From an uncultured Dehalococcoidia bacterium (lineage in GTDB: Bacteria; Chloroflexota; Dehalococcoidia; Lucifugimonadales; G958296245): DNA of 64,000 bases. The first letter of the stretch is position 1, and each line of letters starts with the position of its first letter. Under the pieces are notes generated by a model. It saw only the letters and a list, made by a program, of their open reading frames with translations. It did not search any database and was not told where the DNA came from. The position numbers and the translations under genes are program-made. The DNA lies in the NCBI GenBank assembly GCA_958296245.1, contig OY282458.1, positions 558,001 through 622,000 on the forward strand, written 5' to 3'. Positions 1-10,027 of this stretch are shown piece by piece.

Positions 1-1
1 G

Positions 2-79
2 GCGACGAGGCGCGCCTACGAGCATATGGGCGTGCCCTACCAGGCCGCGCCGCCGACCCCGCAGGGGAACCTCTTCTAG
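2..79 (+). CDS. C-terminal end of an unidentified protein
   Basis: An open frame enters from the left edge and stops at TAG 77-79. Only the last 25 residues are visible. The extreme C-terminus reads PTPQGNLF. QGNLF resembles the loose QxxLF pentapeptide that many DNA-repair and replication proteins use to bind the beta sliding clamp, but a five-residue match is weak evidence. No family can be assigned. The next 200 bases hold no gene before the tRNA promoter. Confidence 0.45.
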   Translation, partial: ATRRAYEHMGVPYQAAPPTPQGNLF

Positions 80-235
80 CGCCCCGTCCCGGCTGAGTTA
101 CGGCGCCCGCCAAGGTAACCGTTCGGACTTGAGGAACTTCTCGATCAGCAGTGGTCACCGATAGGCAACTCCGGCTCTGAGCAGTGTTGTATCCCCGGCT
201 CCTCTCTGAACAGCTTGCCAGCCAGCCCCACCGCA

Positions 236-263
236 TTGACACCCGCAGGCCGTGGACTATAAT
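236..263 (+). promoter_or_regulatory. sigma-70-type promoter of tRNA-Ala
   Basis: TTGACA at 236-241 and TATAAT at 258-263 are separated by 16 bp. Both hexamers are perfect consensus. The expected start point, about 270, lies 14 bp before the mature tRNA end. This is the clearest housekeeping promoter in the window. Confidence 0.8.
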
Positions 264-283
264 CGACTTGGATCCTCGGGCGT

Positions 284-359
284 GGGGATATAGCTCAACT
301 GGGAGAGCGCGGCGTTCGCAATGCCGAGGTTGGGGGTTCGAGTCCCCCTATCTCCACCA
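284..359 (+). tRNA. tRNA-Ala (anticodon CGC)
   Basis: A complete cloverleaf of 76 nt with an encoded CCA end. The acceptor stem GGGGATA pairs with TATCTCC with one G-U pair. The D arm is GCTC/GAGC. The anticodon stem CGGCG pairs with TGCCG around loop TTCGCAA, giving anticodon CGC, which reads GCG. The T arm GGGGG/CCCCC encloses TTCGAGT. The discriminator base is A, as usual for Ala. Confidence 0.95.
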
Positions 360-470
360 CTCATTGACAGCAGCCTACGGCCCCTCCTCCGCATACCGCT
401 TCCTCACCTTGGCGACCGTCTACGACAATACTACCTGGGACCAGTACATAATCAGCCTGCTGCCGGCATC

Positions 471-2450
471 ATGAGTATAGGAGAGATCCTGAACAAACTG
501 CGGGCCGCCCCGCGCCTCTACTACGCGGCTTGCATATGCCTGCTGCTCGCCGCCGCCGCGCTCCGCTTCTACGACCTCGGCGGCAACTCTCTTCGATTCG
601 ACGAGGCCCTGGCCGCCATCAATTCAAGAGGCTCTTTCTTGGAAGCCGTCGAGCACACGCAGCATCGCAATTCTTCACCAGTACTCTACCCCCTCGTCCT
701 GTGGGCTGTGCAGAAGGTGGAGAGCTCGGCTTTCACCGTCCGCATGGTCCCGGCTGCCGCGAGCGTTGGGACCGTCGCAGTCCTGCTATTCCTGCTGCCC
801 CGCGTTGGCGTCAGCCGTTGGGCCGCGTTCATGGCCGCGCTGCTGACAACCGTCTCCGCCGAAGCGATACGCCACGCCCAGGACGTGCGGGAATACTCCG
901 TTGACGCACTCATGGCCGCCCTCATGATAGTCGGCCTGCTGTCCCACCTCCGAAATCAAAATGGGGGGGGCAAAACGAGTGTTCTTCTTTGCGCGGCTCT
1001 GTTCATCGCGCCGCTGGTGCAATACGGCCTCGTACTCTTCGGAATTGCCGTATTGGGGACCCTTGCCCTCGTGGAAGCGAGCGGCATATTCCGCCGACGG
1101 GACACGCTGCGTGAGGGTCTGCGCCCGTACATAGGCAGGGCTTGGAGCAAATTGCGGAGCGCGGCATGGCCCGCCGCGTCCTTCACCGCCGGATGCGCGG
1201 TAAGTTACGTCACAACCCTCCGCTACCAGTGGGAGCCCGGGGGCTTCGGCGCGGATCACTATCTCGAAGAAGGGTACTACTCAGGCGGGTACACCGACGA
1301 GCGAGCCGTCATAGAGTTCGTTATCGTCGAGACGCGGCAACTGTTCTACAACCACTTGCCTGAGCTCCTTACTCTCGATTTCCTGCCGCTTCAGTCACTG
1401 CGAATACACGAGACGGAGCTATTTCTCCTGGCCGCCTTCTTCGGACTCGGCGTGTTCCCGCCCGCGTCCGTCCGAAAAGTAAGACTCGACGCCATCACCG
1501 TCCTGTTCTTGCTGTCCATTGCAATCGCGCTCTGCGCCGCGATGCTGCGGATATACCCTCAAAGCGGCAGGCATTCCATGTATCTCGCTCCCATCATCTT
1601 CATCATGTTAGGCTGCGTATTCCATTCGCTAGACAGCGCCGCGCCCGTGATTGCGCGCCGCGAATGGCTGCCCCACGTGATGTCCCTGCTCGCAGCTATC
1701 GTCATACTTGGCGGAACGATCAGCATCATAGACCGCAAGCCATACGACGAGTACGAGTACCTCATCAACAGTGTCCTCTTCGCCTTGGAAGAGCGTGAAC
1801 AAGAAGGCGACGTCGTCTATGTGGCCCAAGGAGCGCACCATCTCATGAAGTTCTATTACGATGAGAAGCCGGACAACTACTACTACATATATTGTTACTA
1901 CCTCGCAAATATCCAAGCATGTATTGACGACGTACTCGAAGCGGCCACCCCCGCGAATAGACTATGGCTCGTCTTCACTGAACGGGAAGTAGCACACTTG
2001 GAGCTGCTGGAGGAGCTCATAGATGGGATTCAGGTGGAGCACGTCGTCGATGAGAACCTCTCAGACCTCTATCTGCTCGAAGCTCCCAACCTGGTTGATC
2101 TGCTCGCCAAGCCCATAGGCAATCTCGAGGTAAGGGGCGGCCTGATAATCGAATCCGAATTCGACGTATATCTCGACGAGAAGAGGCTGACCTACGTCAA
2201 GGAGCCGTGCGGTCCCGGCAACGTCGAGGAGCTGTTCTTCTTGCACGTGTACCCGACAGACTTGGAAGACGTTCCTGAGGGCGCCGGCTTCGATAACCGC
2301 GACTTCCACTTCCAAACATCGAGCACGATATCCGGCGAAAGATGCGTCTCAGTCCAGTATCTCCCCGCATACGACGTCGCCCGCATAGTGACCGGTCAGT
2401 TCAGCCGCCATGGACAGCGCTGGCGAGGCGAATACCGGTTCGGGGAGTAA
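471..2450 (+). CDS. polytopic membrane glycosyltransferase, ArnT/PMT-like (GT-C fold)
   Basis: 659 aa. Probably transfers a sugar from a polyprenyl-linked donor on the outer face of the membrane. The N-terminal half alternates hydrophobic helices, the first at about residues 16-36. The first periplasmic loop carries R42-F-D44-E45, matching the acidic pair of GT-C enzymes of the ArnT/PMT/glycosyltransferase-39 type. After about residue 450 comes a soluble C-terminal region rich in Glu, Asp and Tyr. I chose ATG 471 because it directly precedes MSIGEILNKL and the first helix; the frame is open further upstream but would run back into the tRNA. No good ribosome binding site is visible. Substrate unknown. 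Confidence 0.75.
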   Translation: MSIGEILNKLRAAPRLYYAACICLLLAAAALRFYDLGGNSLRFDEALAAINSRGSFLEAVEHTQHRNSSPVLYPLVLWAVQKVESSAFTVRMVPAAASVGTVAVLLFLLPRVGVSRWAAFMAALLTTVSAEAIRHAQDVREYSVDALMAALMIVGLLSHLRNQNGGGKTSVLLCAALFIAPLVQYGLVLFGIAVLGTLALVEASGIFRRRDTLREGLRPYIGRAWSKLRSAAWPAASFTAGCAVSYVTTLRYQWEPGGFGADHYLEEGYYSGGYTDERAVIEFVIVETRQLFYNHLPELLTLDFLPLQSLRIHETELFLLAAFFGLGVFPPASVRKVRLDAITVLFLLSIAIALCAAMLRIYPQSGRHSMYLAPIIFIMLGCVFHSLDSAAPVIARREWLPHVMSLLAAIVILGGTISIIDRKPYDEYEYLINSVLFALEEREQEGDVVYVAQGAHHLMKFYYDEKPDNYYYIYCYYLANIQACIDDVLEAATPANRLWLVFTEREVAHLELLEELIDGIQVEHVVDENLSDLYLLEAPNLVDLLAKPIGNLEVRGGLIIESEFDVYLDEKRLTYVKEPCGPGNVEELFFLHVYPTDLEDVPEGAGFDNRDFHFQTSSTISGERCVSVQYLPAYDVARIVTGQFSRHGQRWRGEYRFGE

Positions 2451-2512
2451 CGATGCAAGCCCGCCGTCCCAGGTGGTAACATTCGCCTCGAACACCGCAA
2501 GGGAGGACAGCC

Positions 2513-2926
2513 ATGACCGCCGTCGAAGAGACCCTTCAGAAGATGCGCGAGCAGCGCAGGCGCACCCAGGAGCGCCTGCAGAACGTCACCGAAGAGCAGA
2601 TGCTCGCCCCTGCCACCTACGGGGAGCGCGAGGTCAACGTGCGCTTCATGTTCTACAGGTTCATCGCCCACGAGGTCGAGCACACGGTCCAGCTTGCCAA
2701 GACCCTCCACGCGCTCGGAGCCGCCCAGGGCGAGGCGCAGCTCATCCTGAAGAGCCTCCAGGCCGCCCGCGGCGAGCTCGAGGGGATGCTCGTCGGCCTC
2801 TCCGACGAAGACCTCGACCGCGAGCCCGCCGAAGGCGAGTGGTCGGCCCGCCAAGTGATAGAGCACATCCTCCAGGTTGAAGAAGCCTACGCCAGCCGCA
2901 TCCAGGCCGGCATAGAGTCCGTGTAG
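2513..2926 (+). CDS. DinB-family (DinB/YfiT-like four-helix) protein
   Basis: 137 aa, the full length of the family. The protein is almost wholly helical and Glu/Arg rich. His residues placed like the usual metal ligands are H53 and H57 (HEVEH) and H118 (VIEHIL). The W-S-x-x-x-v-x-H pattern at EWSARQVIEH is typical of DinB-like proteins, which include thiol-dependent S-transferases and stress-induced proteins of unknown role. AAGGGAGG sits just upstream of ATG 2513. It lies 62 bp after the glycosyltransferase and may be cotranscribed. The substrate cannot be told from sequence. Confidence 0.75.
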   Translation: MTAVEETLQKMREQRRRTQERLQNVTEEQMLAPATYGEREVNVRFMFYRFIAHEVEHTVQLAKTLHALGAAQGEAQLILKSLQAARGELEGMLVGLSDEDLDREPAEGEWSARQVIEHILQVEEAYASRIQAGIESV

Positions 2927-2972
2927 GCCACACCCTTTCTCCTTCCCGGTGGGGAGGATGCCCCGCAGCGTG

Positions 2973-3977
2973 CTAATCCTCGGTGAGGGGCAGCACCGCT
3001 AGGACTTCGTGGTTGACCAGGTTGAGAGGGCGGCGTCCGGTCAGGACCCGGGCCACCTCTTGCCCACAGCGGATCGGCAGTTCCCTGATGGCGGCGTCCG
3101 AGTAGTAGGACGAATGGGGCGTAAGGATGACGTTATCCAGCTCCAGCAAAGGATTGGCGGGATCGGGGGGCTCCTGCTCCAGCACGTCGAGGCCCGCGCC
3201 GGCGATCCAACCCTCCCGCAACGCCGTCGCGAGGGCTGCCTCGTCTACGACCGGGCCGCGTGACGTGTTGATCAGGTAGGCCGTGGCCTTCATCTGCTTC
3301 AAGGCCGCCTCATCGATCAGGTGGCGTGTCTGCTCGGTGAGCGGGCTATGGATGGAGACGTAGTCGGAGCGGTGCAGCAGTTCCTGCAAAGAAACTGGCT
3401 CGACGCCGAATTCCCCGAACGCCGCCGTAGGTAGGAACGGGTCGTACGCGATCAATTCCATGTCCAGCGCGGCGCCGCGCCGGGCCATCATCCTCCCGAT
3501 TCGGCCAAACCCGATCATGCCGAGGGTCTCACCGTGAAGCGAGCCTACCGGCGGCGGTATCACCGGCAGCCAACGTTCCGAACGAACGTATCGGTCCAAC
3601 AGGAGCAACCGGCGGTTGCAGGCGAGCAGCAACGCCAAGGCGTGGTTGGCCACCTCGCGGATCCAGAGGTCGGGGACCGATACGACCGCGACGCCCCGCT
3701 CGGTAGCGGCCTCGACGTCTATCACGTCGACCCCTACGCCGGTGCGCAGTACGACCTTGAGACGCCCAAGCCCTTCGATGACGCGGCGGGTTACCGGGGA
3801 ATCGACCACGATTAGCCCATCTGCGTCGCCGGCTATCTCGATGAACGCCTCGTCATTTTCCGGCTTCTCGATCACGACCTGGCGGGCGCCTGCTTTCTCC
3901 AGCTCGACCCTTTCGGGATCGAGAAGGTCCCGGGCGTGAACTCCTACCCTGTACACGGTGAACTCGAAGTCCTGCAT
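2973..3977 (-). CDS. D-2-hydroxyacid dehydrogenase, NAD-binding
   Basis: 334 aa with the standard two-domain layout. The Rossmann motif is G156-F-G158-R-I-G161. The catalytic triad is R240 (NTSRG), E269 (EQEP) and H288 (TPHSS). Members interconvert 2-keto acids and D-2-hydroxyacids; the C-terminal-binding-protein and phosphoglycerate dehydrogenase branches are the closest by eye, but there is no ACT domain. A second member lies at 42786-43808. It is convergent with the DinB-like gene and lies downstream of priA on the same strand. Substrate unknown. Confidence 0.85.
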   Translation of the reverse strand: MQDFEFTVYRVGVHARDLLDPERVELEKAGARQVVIEKPENDEAFIEIAGDADGLIVVDSPVTRRVIEGLGRLKVVLRTGVGVDVIDVEAATERGVAVVSVPDLWIREVANHALALLLACNRRLLLLDRYVRSERWLPVIPPPVGSLHGETLGMIGFGRIGRMMARRGAALDMELIAYDPFLPTAAFGEFGVEPVSLQELLHRSDYVSIHSPLTEQTRHLIDEAALKQMKATAYLINTSRGPVVDEAALATALREGWIAGAGLDVLEQEPPDPANPLLELDNVILTPHSSYYSDAAIRELPIRCGQEVARVLTGRRPLNLVNHEVLAVLPLTED

Positions 3978-4053
3978 CTTCCCTCCGCAGCCTCAGGCCT
4001 TGGGAACCATACGGTATTCTATTTGAGCCTCTGAAATAGTGTCAAAATCCCGT

Positions 4054-6471
4054 TCACGCCGGGCCCAGGGGGTCCACGTCTATGGCCCACGCCCGCGGCA
4101 GCCTGACGTCCTTCAGCAGCACCCGGGGATTGGGGCCCCTCAGGACTATCTGCCACCGGTAGCGGCCTCGAAGCCGCGACGGGTAGGCTGGGGTCGGACC
4201 CAACACCTCGATCTCGGAGTGGCCCGACGCATCGCACTCCGCCCTGAGCTGGTCCGCAAGCCGCGAGGCTTCCCGTTCGCAGAGCGCGGCGTTAGTGTGG
4301 AGGTTTACCAGCCTGATCAGGCCGGCATAGGGCGGGTTGCCCTGCTCCCGGCGGTGCGCCATCTCCTGGGTGAAGAAGCGGCGGTAGTCCTGGGAAGCCG
4401 CCGCCCTAACGGCGTAGTTGTCCGGGCGGTAGGTCTGCACGATGACACGCCCGCGGCGGGCTCCCCTGCCAGCCCTGCCAGCCACTTGGCACAGCACTTG
4501 GAAGGCCCGCTCGCCCGCGCGAAAGTCCGGGGCGTTCAACCCCACGTCGGCCAGCACGACCCCGACCAAGGTAACGCCGGGGAAGTGCAACCCCTTGGCT
4601 ATCATCTGCGTACCCACGAGGACCGACGCCTCGCCCGACCTGAAACGCTCCAGCAGAGCCAGATGCTCCCCGGGACGGCTCGCGGCGTCGCGGTCCCACC
4701 GGAGCACGGGCGCGCCGGGGAAGGTGCGTCCCATCTCCTCTACGATCGCCTTGGTGCCGATTCCGAAGTAACTCAGCTTATATGACCTGCAGGCCGGACA
4801 TTGTGCGGGCGGCTTCCGGCGGGCGTCGCAGTAGTGACACAGGAGGACCCCCCGGTCGCTGTGGTACGCGGTTGGAGACTCGCAGTTCCTGCACTTGAGG
4901 TTCTGGCCGCAGCCCCGGCATTGCAGGTAGGGCGCTGAGCCTCTCCGGTTCAAGAAGAGGATGGCCTGGCCTCCACCGTCCAGGGAACGGCTCAGGGCGT
5001 CCGTAAGGGGCCGACTGAAGATGCCCGCGTGCCCTTCGCGGAGCTCCCGCCTCATGTCGACGACCTGCACGGGAGCCATCGCAGCCGGCCCCGGGCCGCT
5101 CCCGCCGGCGGCCAGCCTCGTCGGAAGAAGCAGAGGACGCATCTCGCCTCGCAGCGCCTTGTGACGCGATTCCAAAGCAGGGGTGGCGCTGCCCAGTATC
5201 ACCGGCGCGCCGGTCAGTTCCCCCAGTTTGATGGCAACGTCCCTGGCGTGGTAACGAGGGGCGGCGTCGTGCTGCTTGTAGCTCCACTCGTGTTCCTCGT
5301 CGAGGACGATGACGCCCAAGTCCGGCTGAGGAGCGAATACCGCTGCGCGCGACCCGACTACGACCCCGTAGCTGCCCTCCCTGACCTTGTGCCACTGGTC
5401 AAAGCGCTGGCCTGCCGTCAGACCGCTATGGATGACCGCTACGCGGCCAGGGAATCTGGAAGAGAAACGCTCGACGGTCTGATGGGTCAGCGCTATCTCA
5501 GGCACCAGCACTATAGCCCGCTTGCCAAGCTGCAAGCAGTGGCGCACGACCTCCAGATAGACCTCCGTCTTCCCGCTGCCGGTCACGCCTTCCAGCAAGA
5601 ACCGGCGCTGCCCGCCGCCGGGGCTCGACGCTGCTTTCTTGATCTCGGCCGACGCCTTCTCCTGAATCGCAGTAAGCGTGACCGCCGGGGCCGTAGGCAG
5701 GCTTACCCCGCCAAGTGGGTCGCGCTCCACCCTGACGTCGTAGACTTCGACCACGCCCTTCGCCGTGAGCGAACTCACCGCGCCGCCGCCATACTCGCCT
5801 CGGGCATCACTCAGGGCCATAGGCTCACCGGACGCCGTCAGGTGCTCGGCGAGCGCCTTCTGCCGGGGCGCCCTGCTCAAGTCGACCTCCGGGCGGGAGT
5901 CCGACAACCTGACCATGCGGATAGTCTTGTGCGTGACGGAAGGAGCGGAGCGGCGGTCGGTACGTGTTACGAGCCCCTTGCGTTCGAGACGCCGCAGCGC
6001 CCCCGAGGCCGGGGGGCCGAACGCCGCGGCGACCCGCGTCTCGGCAACAGCCCCGCGCCTCTGGACATACGCAAGGACCCTGCTCTGAAGCCCGGTCAGC
6101 CGCAGGGAGGCGGCATCTCCGATGGCTTCCTCAGCCGAGAAGTACGTCTTCAGCCGGGCGCGGCGGCCCGGCGGGAGCATCGTTCGGGCAGCCTCGAATA
6201 GCGACGACATGTAATGGCTGCTCATCCACCAGGCCAGGGCCAGTTGCATGCCCGTGAGCGCGGGAACGTCTCGGTCCACCGAGATCAAGTCACGGGTATC
6301 AGGCGCCTGGGCCGTCCGCAACAGCCCGAAGACCACACCCTGGAGCCTCCTGGGCCCGAAGGGGACAGTGACGAGCTGCCCGATGCTGACCTGCACGGAT
6401 GGGGGGACGGAATAGCTAAAGGTCTGGCCGGGCCCAACAGGCGCGTCGACCGCAACCTCGGCGAATCTCAT
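4054..6471 (-). CDS. priA: primosomal protein N' (replication restart helicase PriA)
   Basis: 805 aa. Restarts stalled replication forks by binding branched DNA and loading the replicative helicase. The N-terminal 3'-DNA-binding domain begins at residue 1. Walker A GVTGSGKT is at 295-302 and the DEEH Walker B box at 391-394. A zinc region with eight cysteines in four CxxC pairs (CRGCGQNLKCRNC, then CHYC and CPAC) divides the helicase lobes, as in characterised PriA. The C-terminal lobe has the GTQMIAKGLHFP and GRAGR motifs. The length fits the family. It follows rplS on the same strand with an 83-bp gap. Confidence 0.97.
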   Translation of the reverse strand: MRFAEVAVDAPVGPGQTFSYSVPPSVQVSIGQLVTVPFGPRRLQGVVFGLLRTAQAPDTRDLISVDRDVPALTGMQLALAWWMSSHYMSSLFEAARTMLPPGRRARLKTYFSAEEAIGDAASLRLTGLQSRVLAYVQRRGAVAETRVAAAFGPPASGALRRLERKGLVTRTDRRSAPSVTHKTIRMVRLSDSRPEVDLSRAPRQKALAEHLTASGEPMALSDARGEYGGGAVSSLTAKGVVEVYDVRVERDPLGGVSLPTAPAVTLTAIQEKASAEIKKAASSPGGGQRRFLLEGVTGSGKTEVYLEVVRHCLQLGKRAIVLVPEIALTHQTVERFSSRFPGRVAVIHSGLTAGQRFDQWHKVREGSYGVVVGSRAAVFAPQPDLGVIVLDEEHEWSYKQHDAAPRYHARDVAIKLGELTGAPVILGSATPALESRHKALRGEMRPLLLPTRLAAGGSGPGPAAMAPVQVVDMRRELREGHAGIFSRPLTDALSRSLDGGGQAILFLNRRGSAPYLQCRGCGQNLKCRNCESPTAYHSDRGVLLCHYCDARRKPPAQCPACRSYKLSYFGIGTKAIVEEMGRTFPGAPVLRWDRDAASRPGEHLALLERFRSGEASVLVGTQMIAKGLHFPGVTLVGVVLADVGLNAPDFRAGERAFQVLCQVAGRAGRGARRGRVIVQTYRPDNYAVRAAASQDYRRFFTQEMAHRREQGNPPYAGLIRLVNLHTNAALCEREASRLADQLRAECDASGHSEIEVLGPTPAYPSRLRGRYRWQIVLRGPNPRVLLKDVRLPRAWAIDVDPLGPA

Positions 6472-6554
6472 AGACAGGGGCTTCCCGGTACCGGATGCCG
6501 CAACCTCTTGGCCGGCAAGCCGCTGGCGGCAACGTCCTTCTTCGGCGCTGCGGT

Positions 6555-6899
6555 CTAACGCCGCGTTCGCTCCTTGATCCGGGCGCTGCGGCCGGACCGG
6601 CCCCGCAGATAATACAGGCGGGCCCTGCGGACCGCGCCGCGCCTGACGACTTCGACAGCCTCTACGGCGGGGGAATGCAGCAGGAAATCGCGCTCTACCC
6701 CTATCTCGTAGCTGACGCGCCGCACGGTGAAGGACGCGCCGGGCCCGCTGCCCCGGCGCCGGATGACCACGCCCTCGAAGACCTGGACCCGTTCCCTGTC
6801 TCCCTCTTTGATCTTGATGCTCACGCGCACCGTATCACCGGGCTGGAAGTCCTGAATTTTGGGATTGAGTTCTACGGCTACAGCGTCATGGGCTTCCAT
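6555..6899 (-). CDS. rplS: 50S ribosomal protein L19
   Basis: 114 aa, normal length. Carries the family hallmarks [20 protein letters not shown] and [11 protein letters not shown], with a basic C-terminus containing [15 protein letters not shown]19 sits at the 30S-50S interface. In most bacteria rplS follows trmD; here it follows pyrH on the same strand, 51 bp away, with its own likely promoter in the gap. Confidence 0.97.
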   Translation of the reverse strand: MEAHDAVAVELNPKIQDFQPGDTVRVSIKIKEGDRERVQVFEGVVIRRRGSGPGASFTVRRVSYEIGVERDFLLHSPAVEAVEVVRRGAVRRARLYYLRGRSGRSARIKERTRR

Positions 6900-6933
6900 T
6901 GTTACGCCTCTCTCGTCTCAACTTCGCACGGAT

Positions 6934-6942
6934 ATTCTAGCA
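6934..6942 (-). promoter_or_regulatory. extended -10 promoter element before rplS
   Basis: On the minus strand the gap between pyrH and rplS reads TGC-TAGAAT (-10 at 6934-6939, TGn at 6940-6942). There is no convincing -35, as is common for extended -10 promoters. It would give rplS expression independent of the pyrH transcript. Confidence 0.4.
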
Positions 6943-6950
6943 CAAACCAC

Positions 6951-7697
<747 letters not shown>

Positions 7698-8201
7698 CTA
7701 CTCCCCGAGGGAGAACCTGGCGATCCTGCTCACGCGCACGTTCTCGCCAAGCTTGCCCACGGCCTCGTTGATCAAGTCCTGTACCGTCAGCGATGGGTCT
7801 TTGATGAACGGCTGTTGTAGTAGGACGCTATCCTGGCTGGGGGCCTCTTGCCCCTCGGAGGCATCGCTGGCGCCGATCGAGGCCGGCGCCATAGCCGCCA
7901 CCTGCATGGCTATGTCGTGGGCTAGGGACTTGAAGTCGTCGGTGCGGGCTACGAAATCGCTCTCGCAGTTGATCTCGACCATGGCCCCAACCCTGCCGCC
8001 GGTGTGGACGTAGGTCTCGATCAAGCCCTCGTTGGTTTCCCTGGAGGACTTCTTGGCTGCTGACGCCATACCCTTCTCCCGAAGGATGGCCGCCGCCCTT
8101 TCGTAATCCCCGTCCGCCTCCTCCAGAGCCCTCTTGCAATCCATGATGCCTGCCGACGTCTGCTCACGGAGGGCCCGGATCAATTCTACGGTTACTGCCA
8201 T
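7698..8201 (-). CDS. tsf: elongation factor Ts, short form
   Basis: 167 aa. Nucleotide exchange factor for EF-Tu. The N-terminal UBA-like domain (IRALREQTSAGIMDCKRALE) and the core motif EINCESDFVAR are present, but only one copy of the core subdomain is there and the coiled-coil insertion of E. coli EF-Ts (283 aa) is missing. Such short forms are usual in some Chloroflexota and Thermus-like bacteria, so this is not a truncation. It ends with the RFSLGE-type tail of the family. It lies between rpsB and pyrH on the same strand, the classical order. Confidence 0.95.
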   Translation of the reverse strand: MAVTVELIRALREQTSAGIMDCKRALEEADGDYERAAAILREKGMASAAKKSSRETNEGLIETYVHTGGRVGAMVEINCESDFVARTDDFKSLAHDIAMQVAAMAPASIGASDASEGQEAPSQDSVLLQQPFIKDPSLTVQDLINEAVGKLGENVRVSRIARFSLGE

Positions 8202-8367
8202 TCTATCCCTTCGCTTTGAATCTAACTTTGGCCCTGTTCGGGGCTCTACCGGCGTCGCTTCAGTCGGGACTGGTCCTTAATTAACAGGCTGTGGGGAGCG
8301 CTTTCCAGCTTCCTTGCAACCCTCTCCCTAGCCGGAAAGGAGGTAGATTATATCTGAGGGCGGGCTC

Positions 8368-8424
8368 ACGGCGAAGGGGATTTTGTCCTTCTGCACACCC
8401 CGTATCTCCGCAGCCTATTTGGAG
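8368..8424 (+). repeat. dispersed repeat family B, copy 1
   Basis: The segment in the rpsB-tsf gap containing GGCGAAGGGGATTTTGTCC and CCCGTATCTCCGCAG resembles the segment at 39692-39745 with a few substitutions and indels. Both copies are intergenic. Neither encodes an evident protein. The rest of the 8202-8430 gap holds nothing recognisable. Confidence 0.5.
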
Positions 8425-8430
8425 GGGAGG

Positions 8431-9264
8431 TTACGCTGGGGCAACCTCATTAGCCTCGTCCTGTTGGCCTTCGGCCTCCTCGGAAGCGGTCTCTTCTTCG
8501 GCAGCCTTCTCCGCCTCGGCAGCCTGCGCGGCCCTTCTGTTGACGCCGTTTACGTAGGCATCCGCGATGCATCCCGTCACGAGCCTGATGGACCGAATCG
8601 CATCGTCGTTGCCTGGTATGGGGTAGTCGATCAGGGTCGGGTCGCAGTCGGTATCGACTAGGGCCACGATGGGTATCCCCACCCGCCGGGCCTCCGCGAC
8701 TGCTATCGCTTCCTTGCCGATGTCCACCACGAAGAGCGCGTCGGGGATCTCGGTCATTTCCTTGATCCCGCCGAAGAAGCGGTTCAGCCTAGCGATGGAG
8801 TGCTCGAGCTTCTGGACCTCCTTCTTAGGGAGTACCTCGAAGTCGCCTCGGGCCTTCCTGGTCTCAAGCTTGACGAGGTAGTCGATCCGTGCCTGGATAG
8901 TCCCGAAGTTGGTGAGCGTGCCTCCCAGCCACCGCGTGCTCACGTAGAAGGTCCCGGCCCTTTCGGCTTCGGACACGATGGTGTCCTGGGCCTGCTTCTT
9001 GGTGCCGACCATGATTATCTTCTGACCCTGGCTGGCAAGCTCCTCTACGAACGCCGCGCCACGCTCAAGGTGGTCGAGTGTCTTCTGGAGGTCTACTATG
9101 TGGATGCCGTTGCGGTGGGCGAATATGTAGGGGGCCATCCGAGGATTCCACCGGTGCTTTTGGTGGCCGAAGTGGACGCCTGCCTCGAGCAACGACTTCA
9201 TGGTGAGCGCAGGCGGCTCGGCCGCGGCTCTTAGTACCCCTTGCTCTTGAACCACTTGAACCAT
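8431..9264 (-). CDS. rpsB: 30S ribosomal protein S2
   Basis: 277 aa. The S2 core begins at about residue 22 ([14 protein letters not shown]) and includes [31 protein letters not shown] and [12 protein letters not shown]. An Ala/Glu-rich acidic tail of about 40 residues ends the protein. The annotated start adds about 20 residues before the core; the internal ATG at MKSLL is a possible alternative. First gene of the rpsB-tsf-pyrH transcript. Confidence 0.96.
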   Translation of the reverse strand: MVQVVQEQGVLRAAAEPPALTMKSLLEAGVHFGHQKHRWNPRMAPYIFAHRNGIHIVDLQKTLDHLERGAAFVEELASQGQKIIMVGTKKQAQDTIVSEAERAGTFYVSTRWLGGTLTNFGTIQARIDYLVKLETRKARGDFEVLPKKEVQKLEHSIARLNRFFGGIKEMTEIPDALFVVDIGKEAIAVAEARRVGIPIVALVDTDCDPTLIDYPIPGNDDAIRSIRLVTGCIADAYVNGVNRRAAQAAEAEKAAEEETASEEAEGQQDEANEVAPA

Positions 9265-9321
9265 CTGGGGGCCCCTCTCCTAATTCACAGAACAGCTACG
9301 CTTGGAACGTATGCGGGGGCA

Positions 9322-9351
9322 AGTATAACACATGAGCTTGCTCAGGGGCAA
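9322..9351 (-). promoter_or_regulatory. promoter of the rpsB-tsf-pyrH operon
   Basis: On the minus strand TTGCCC (9346-9351) is followed after 18 bp by TATACT (9322-9327), preceded by an extended-10 TGT. The start point would lie about 50 bp before the rpsB start, leaving room for an S2 autoregulatory leader, although no S2-binding structure was demonstrated. Confidence 0.6.
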
Positions 9352-9412
9352 AGAGACGTACTCGCACGCGAACGTTCGTGCGTTAGCATGGGCGCCGCCG
9401 TCGGTAGGGGGT

Positions 9413-10027
9413 CTAGGGCAGCGTGCTGCTCCTCCCGCTTCTTCGCGCCCGGTGGACGAGCACCCACGCAGCCGCCGCAAAGATTGCAGCCGCCGCGGCT
9501 GCGATGGTCAGAATCTCGAAGTTGTTCGAGACGAACTCCTCAATCGAGTCGCGGAATATGAAGATGAGGATCCCTATGGCCATGAACCTAGCGCCACGGC
9601 CGGCCAGCGACGCGATCACGAACGTTCTCCTGTCCAAATTGAGCACACCGGCCGCGATGGCAAACAGCTTGTAGGGCAATGGGGTGAAGGCAGCCAGGAG
9701 AGTGGCCCAAGCACCGTACCTCTGGAAGAGGCGTTCCACCTTCAGCACAGTATCTTCGGCGAAGAACCGGTACAGGAAAGGCCGGCCCAGACGCTGCCCC
9801 AGCCAGTGTCCTACGACAGCCCCCGCCACGGACGCGAGCGTGACGACGGCCCCTAGAAAGATCGCCAGATTGGGCTGAAGCAGAGAGGTGGCGATGAGTA
9901 GGGGGTCGGGTGGGATGGGGAAAAAGATGGACTCGGAGAAGGAGGCCGAGGCCAGAACGAGGACGGCCCACGGGCTGCTGGCAAACCCCTCCAGCCAGGC
10001 CGACAACGCGTGCAGCAATTCAAGCAA
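9413..10027 (-). CDS. DedA/VTT-domain membrane protein, YqaA-like
   Basis: 204 aa. Members of this superfamily flip or move lipids, including undecaprenyl phosphate carriers, or act in membrane stress; the function of this one is unknown. Visible are FFPIPPDPLLIATSLL at residues 35-50, the following transmembrane segment, the R-F-x-x-Y-G segment (RLFQRYGAWATLLAAFTPLPYK), and a C-terminal hydrophobic hairpin before a basic tail. The start overlaps the end of pxpC by 8 bp, so it is probably translated from the pxp transcript. No metabolic link to 5-oxoproline is known. Confidence 0.8.
   Translation of the reverse strand: MLELLHALSAWLEGFASSPWAVLVLASASFSESIFFPIPPDPLLIATSLLQPNLAIFLGAVVTLASVAGAVVGHWLGQRLGRPFLYRFFAEDTVLKVERLFQRYGAWATLLAAFTPLPYKLFAIAAGVLNLDRRTFVIASLAGRGARFMAIGILIFIFRDSIEEFVSNNFEILTIAAAAAAIFAAAAWVLVHRARRSGRSSTLP

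Noticed and set aside
9360-9385. Palindrome around CGAACGTTCG before the DedA gene's 3' end as a LexA site
   Set aside because: The half-sites touch without the four-base spacer of the SOS box and lie in a transcript end region; more likely part of a terminator-like structure.
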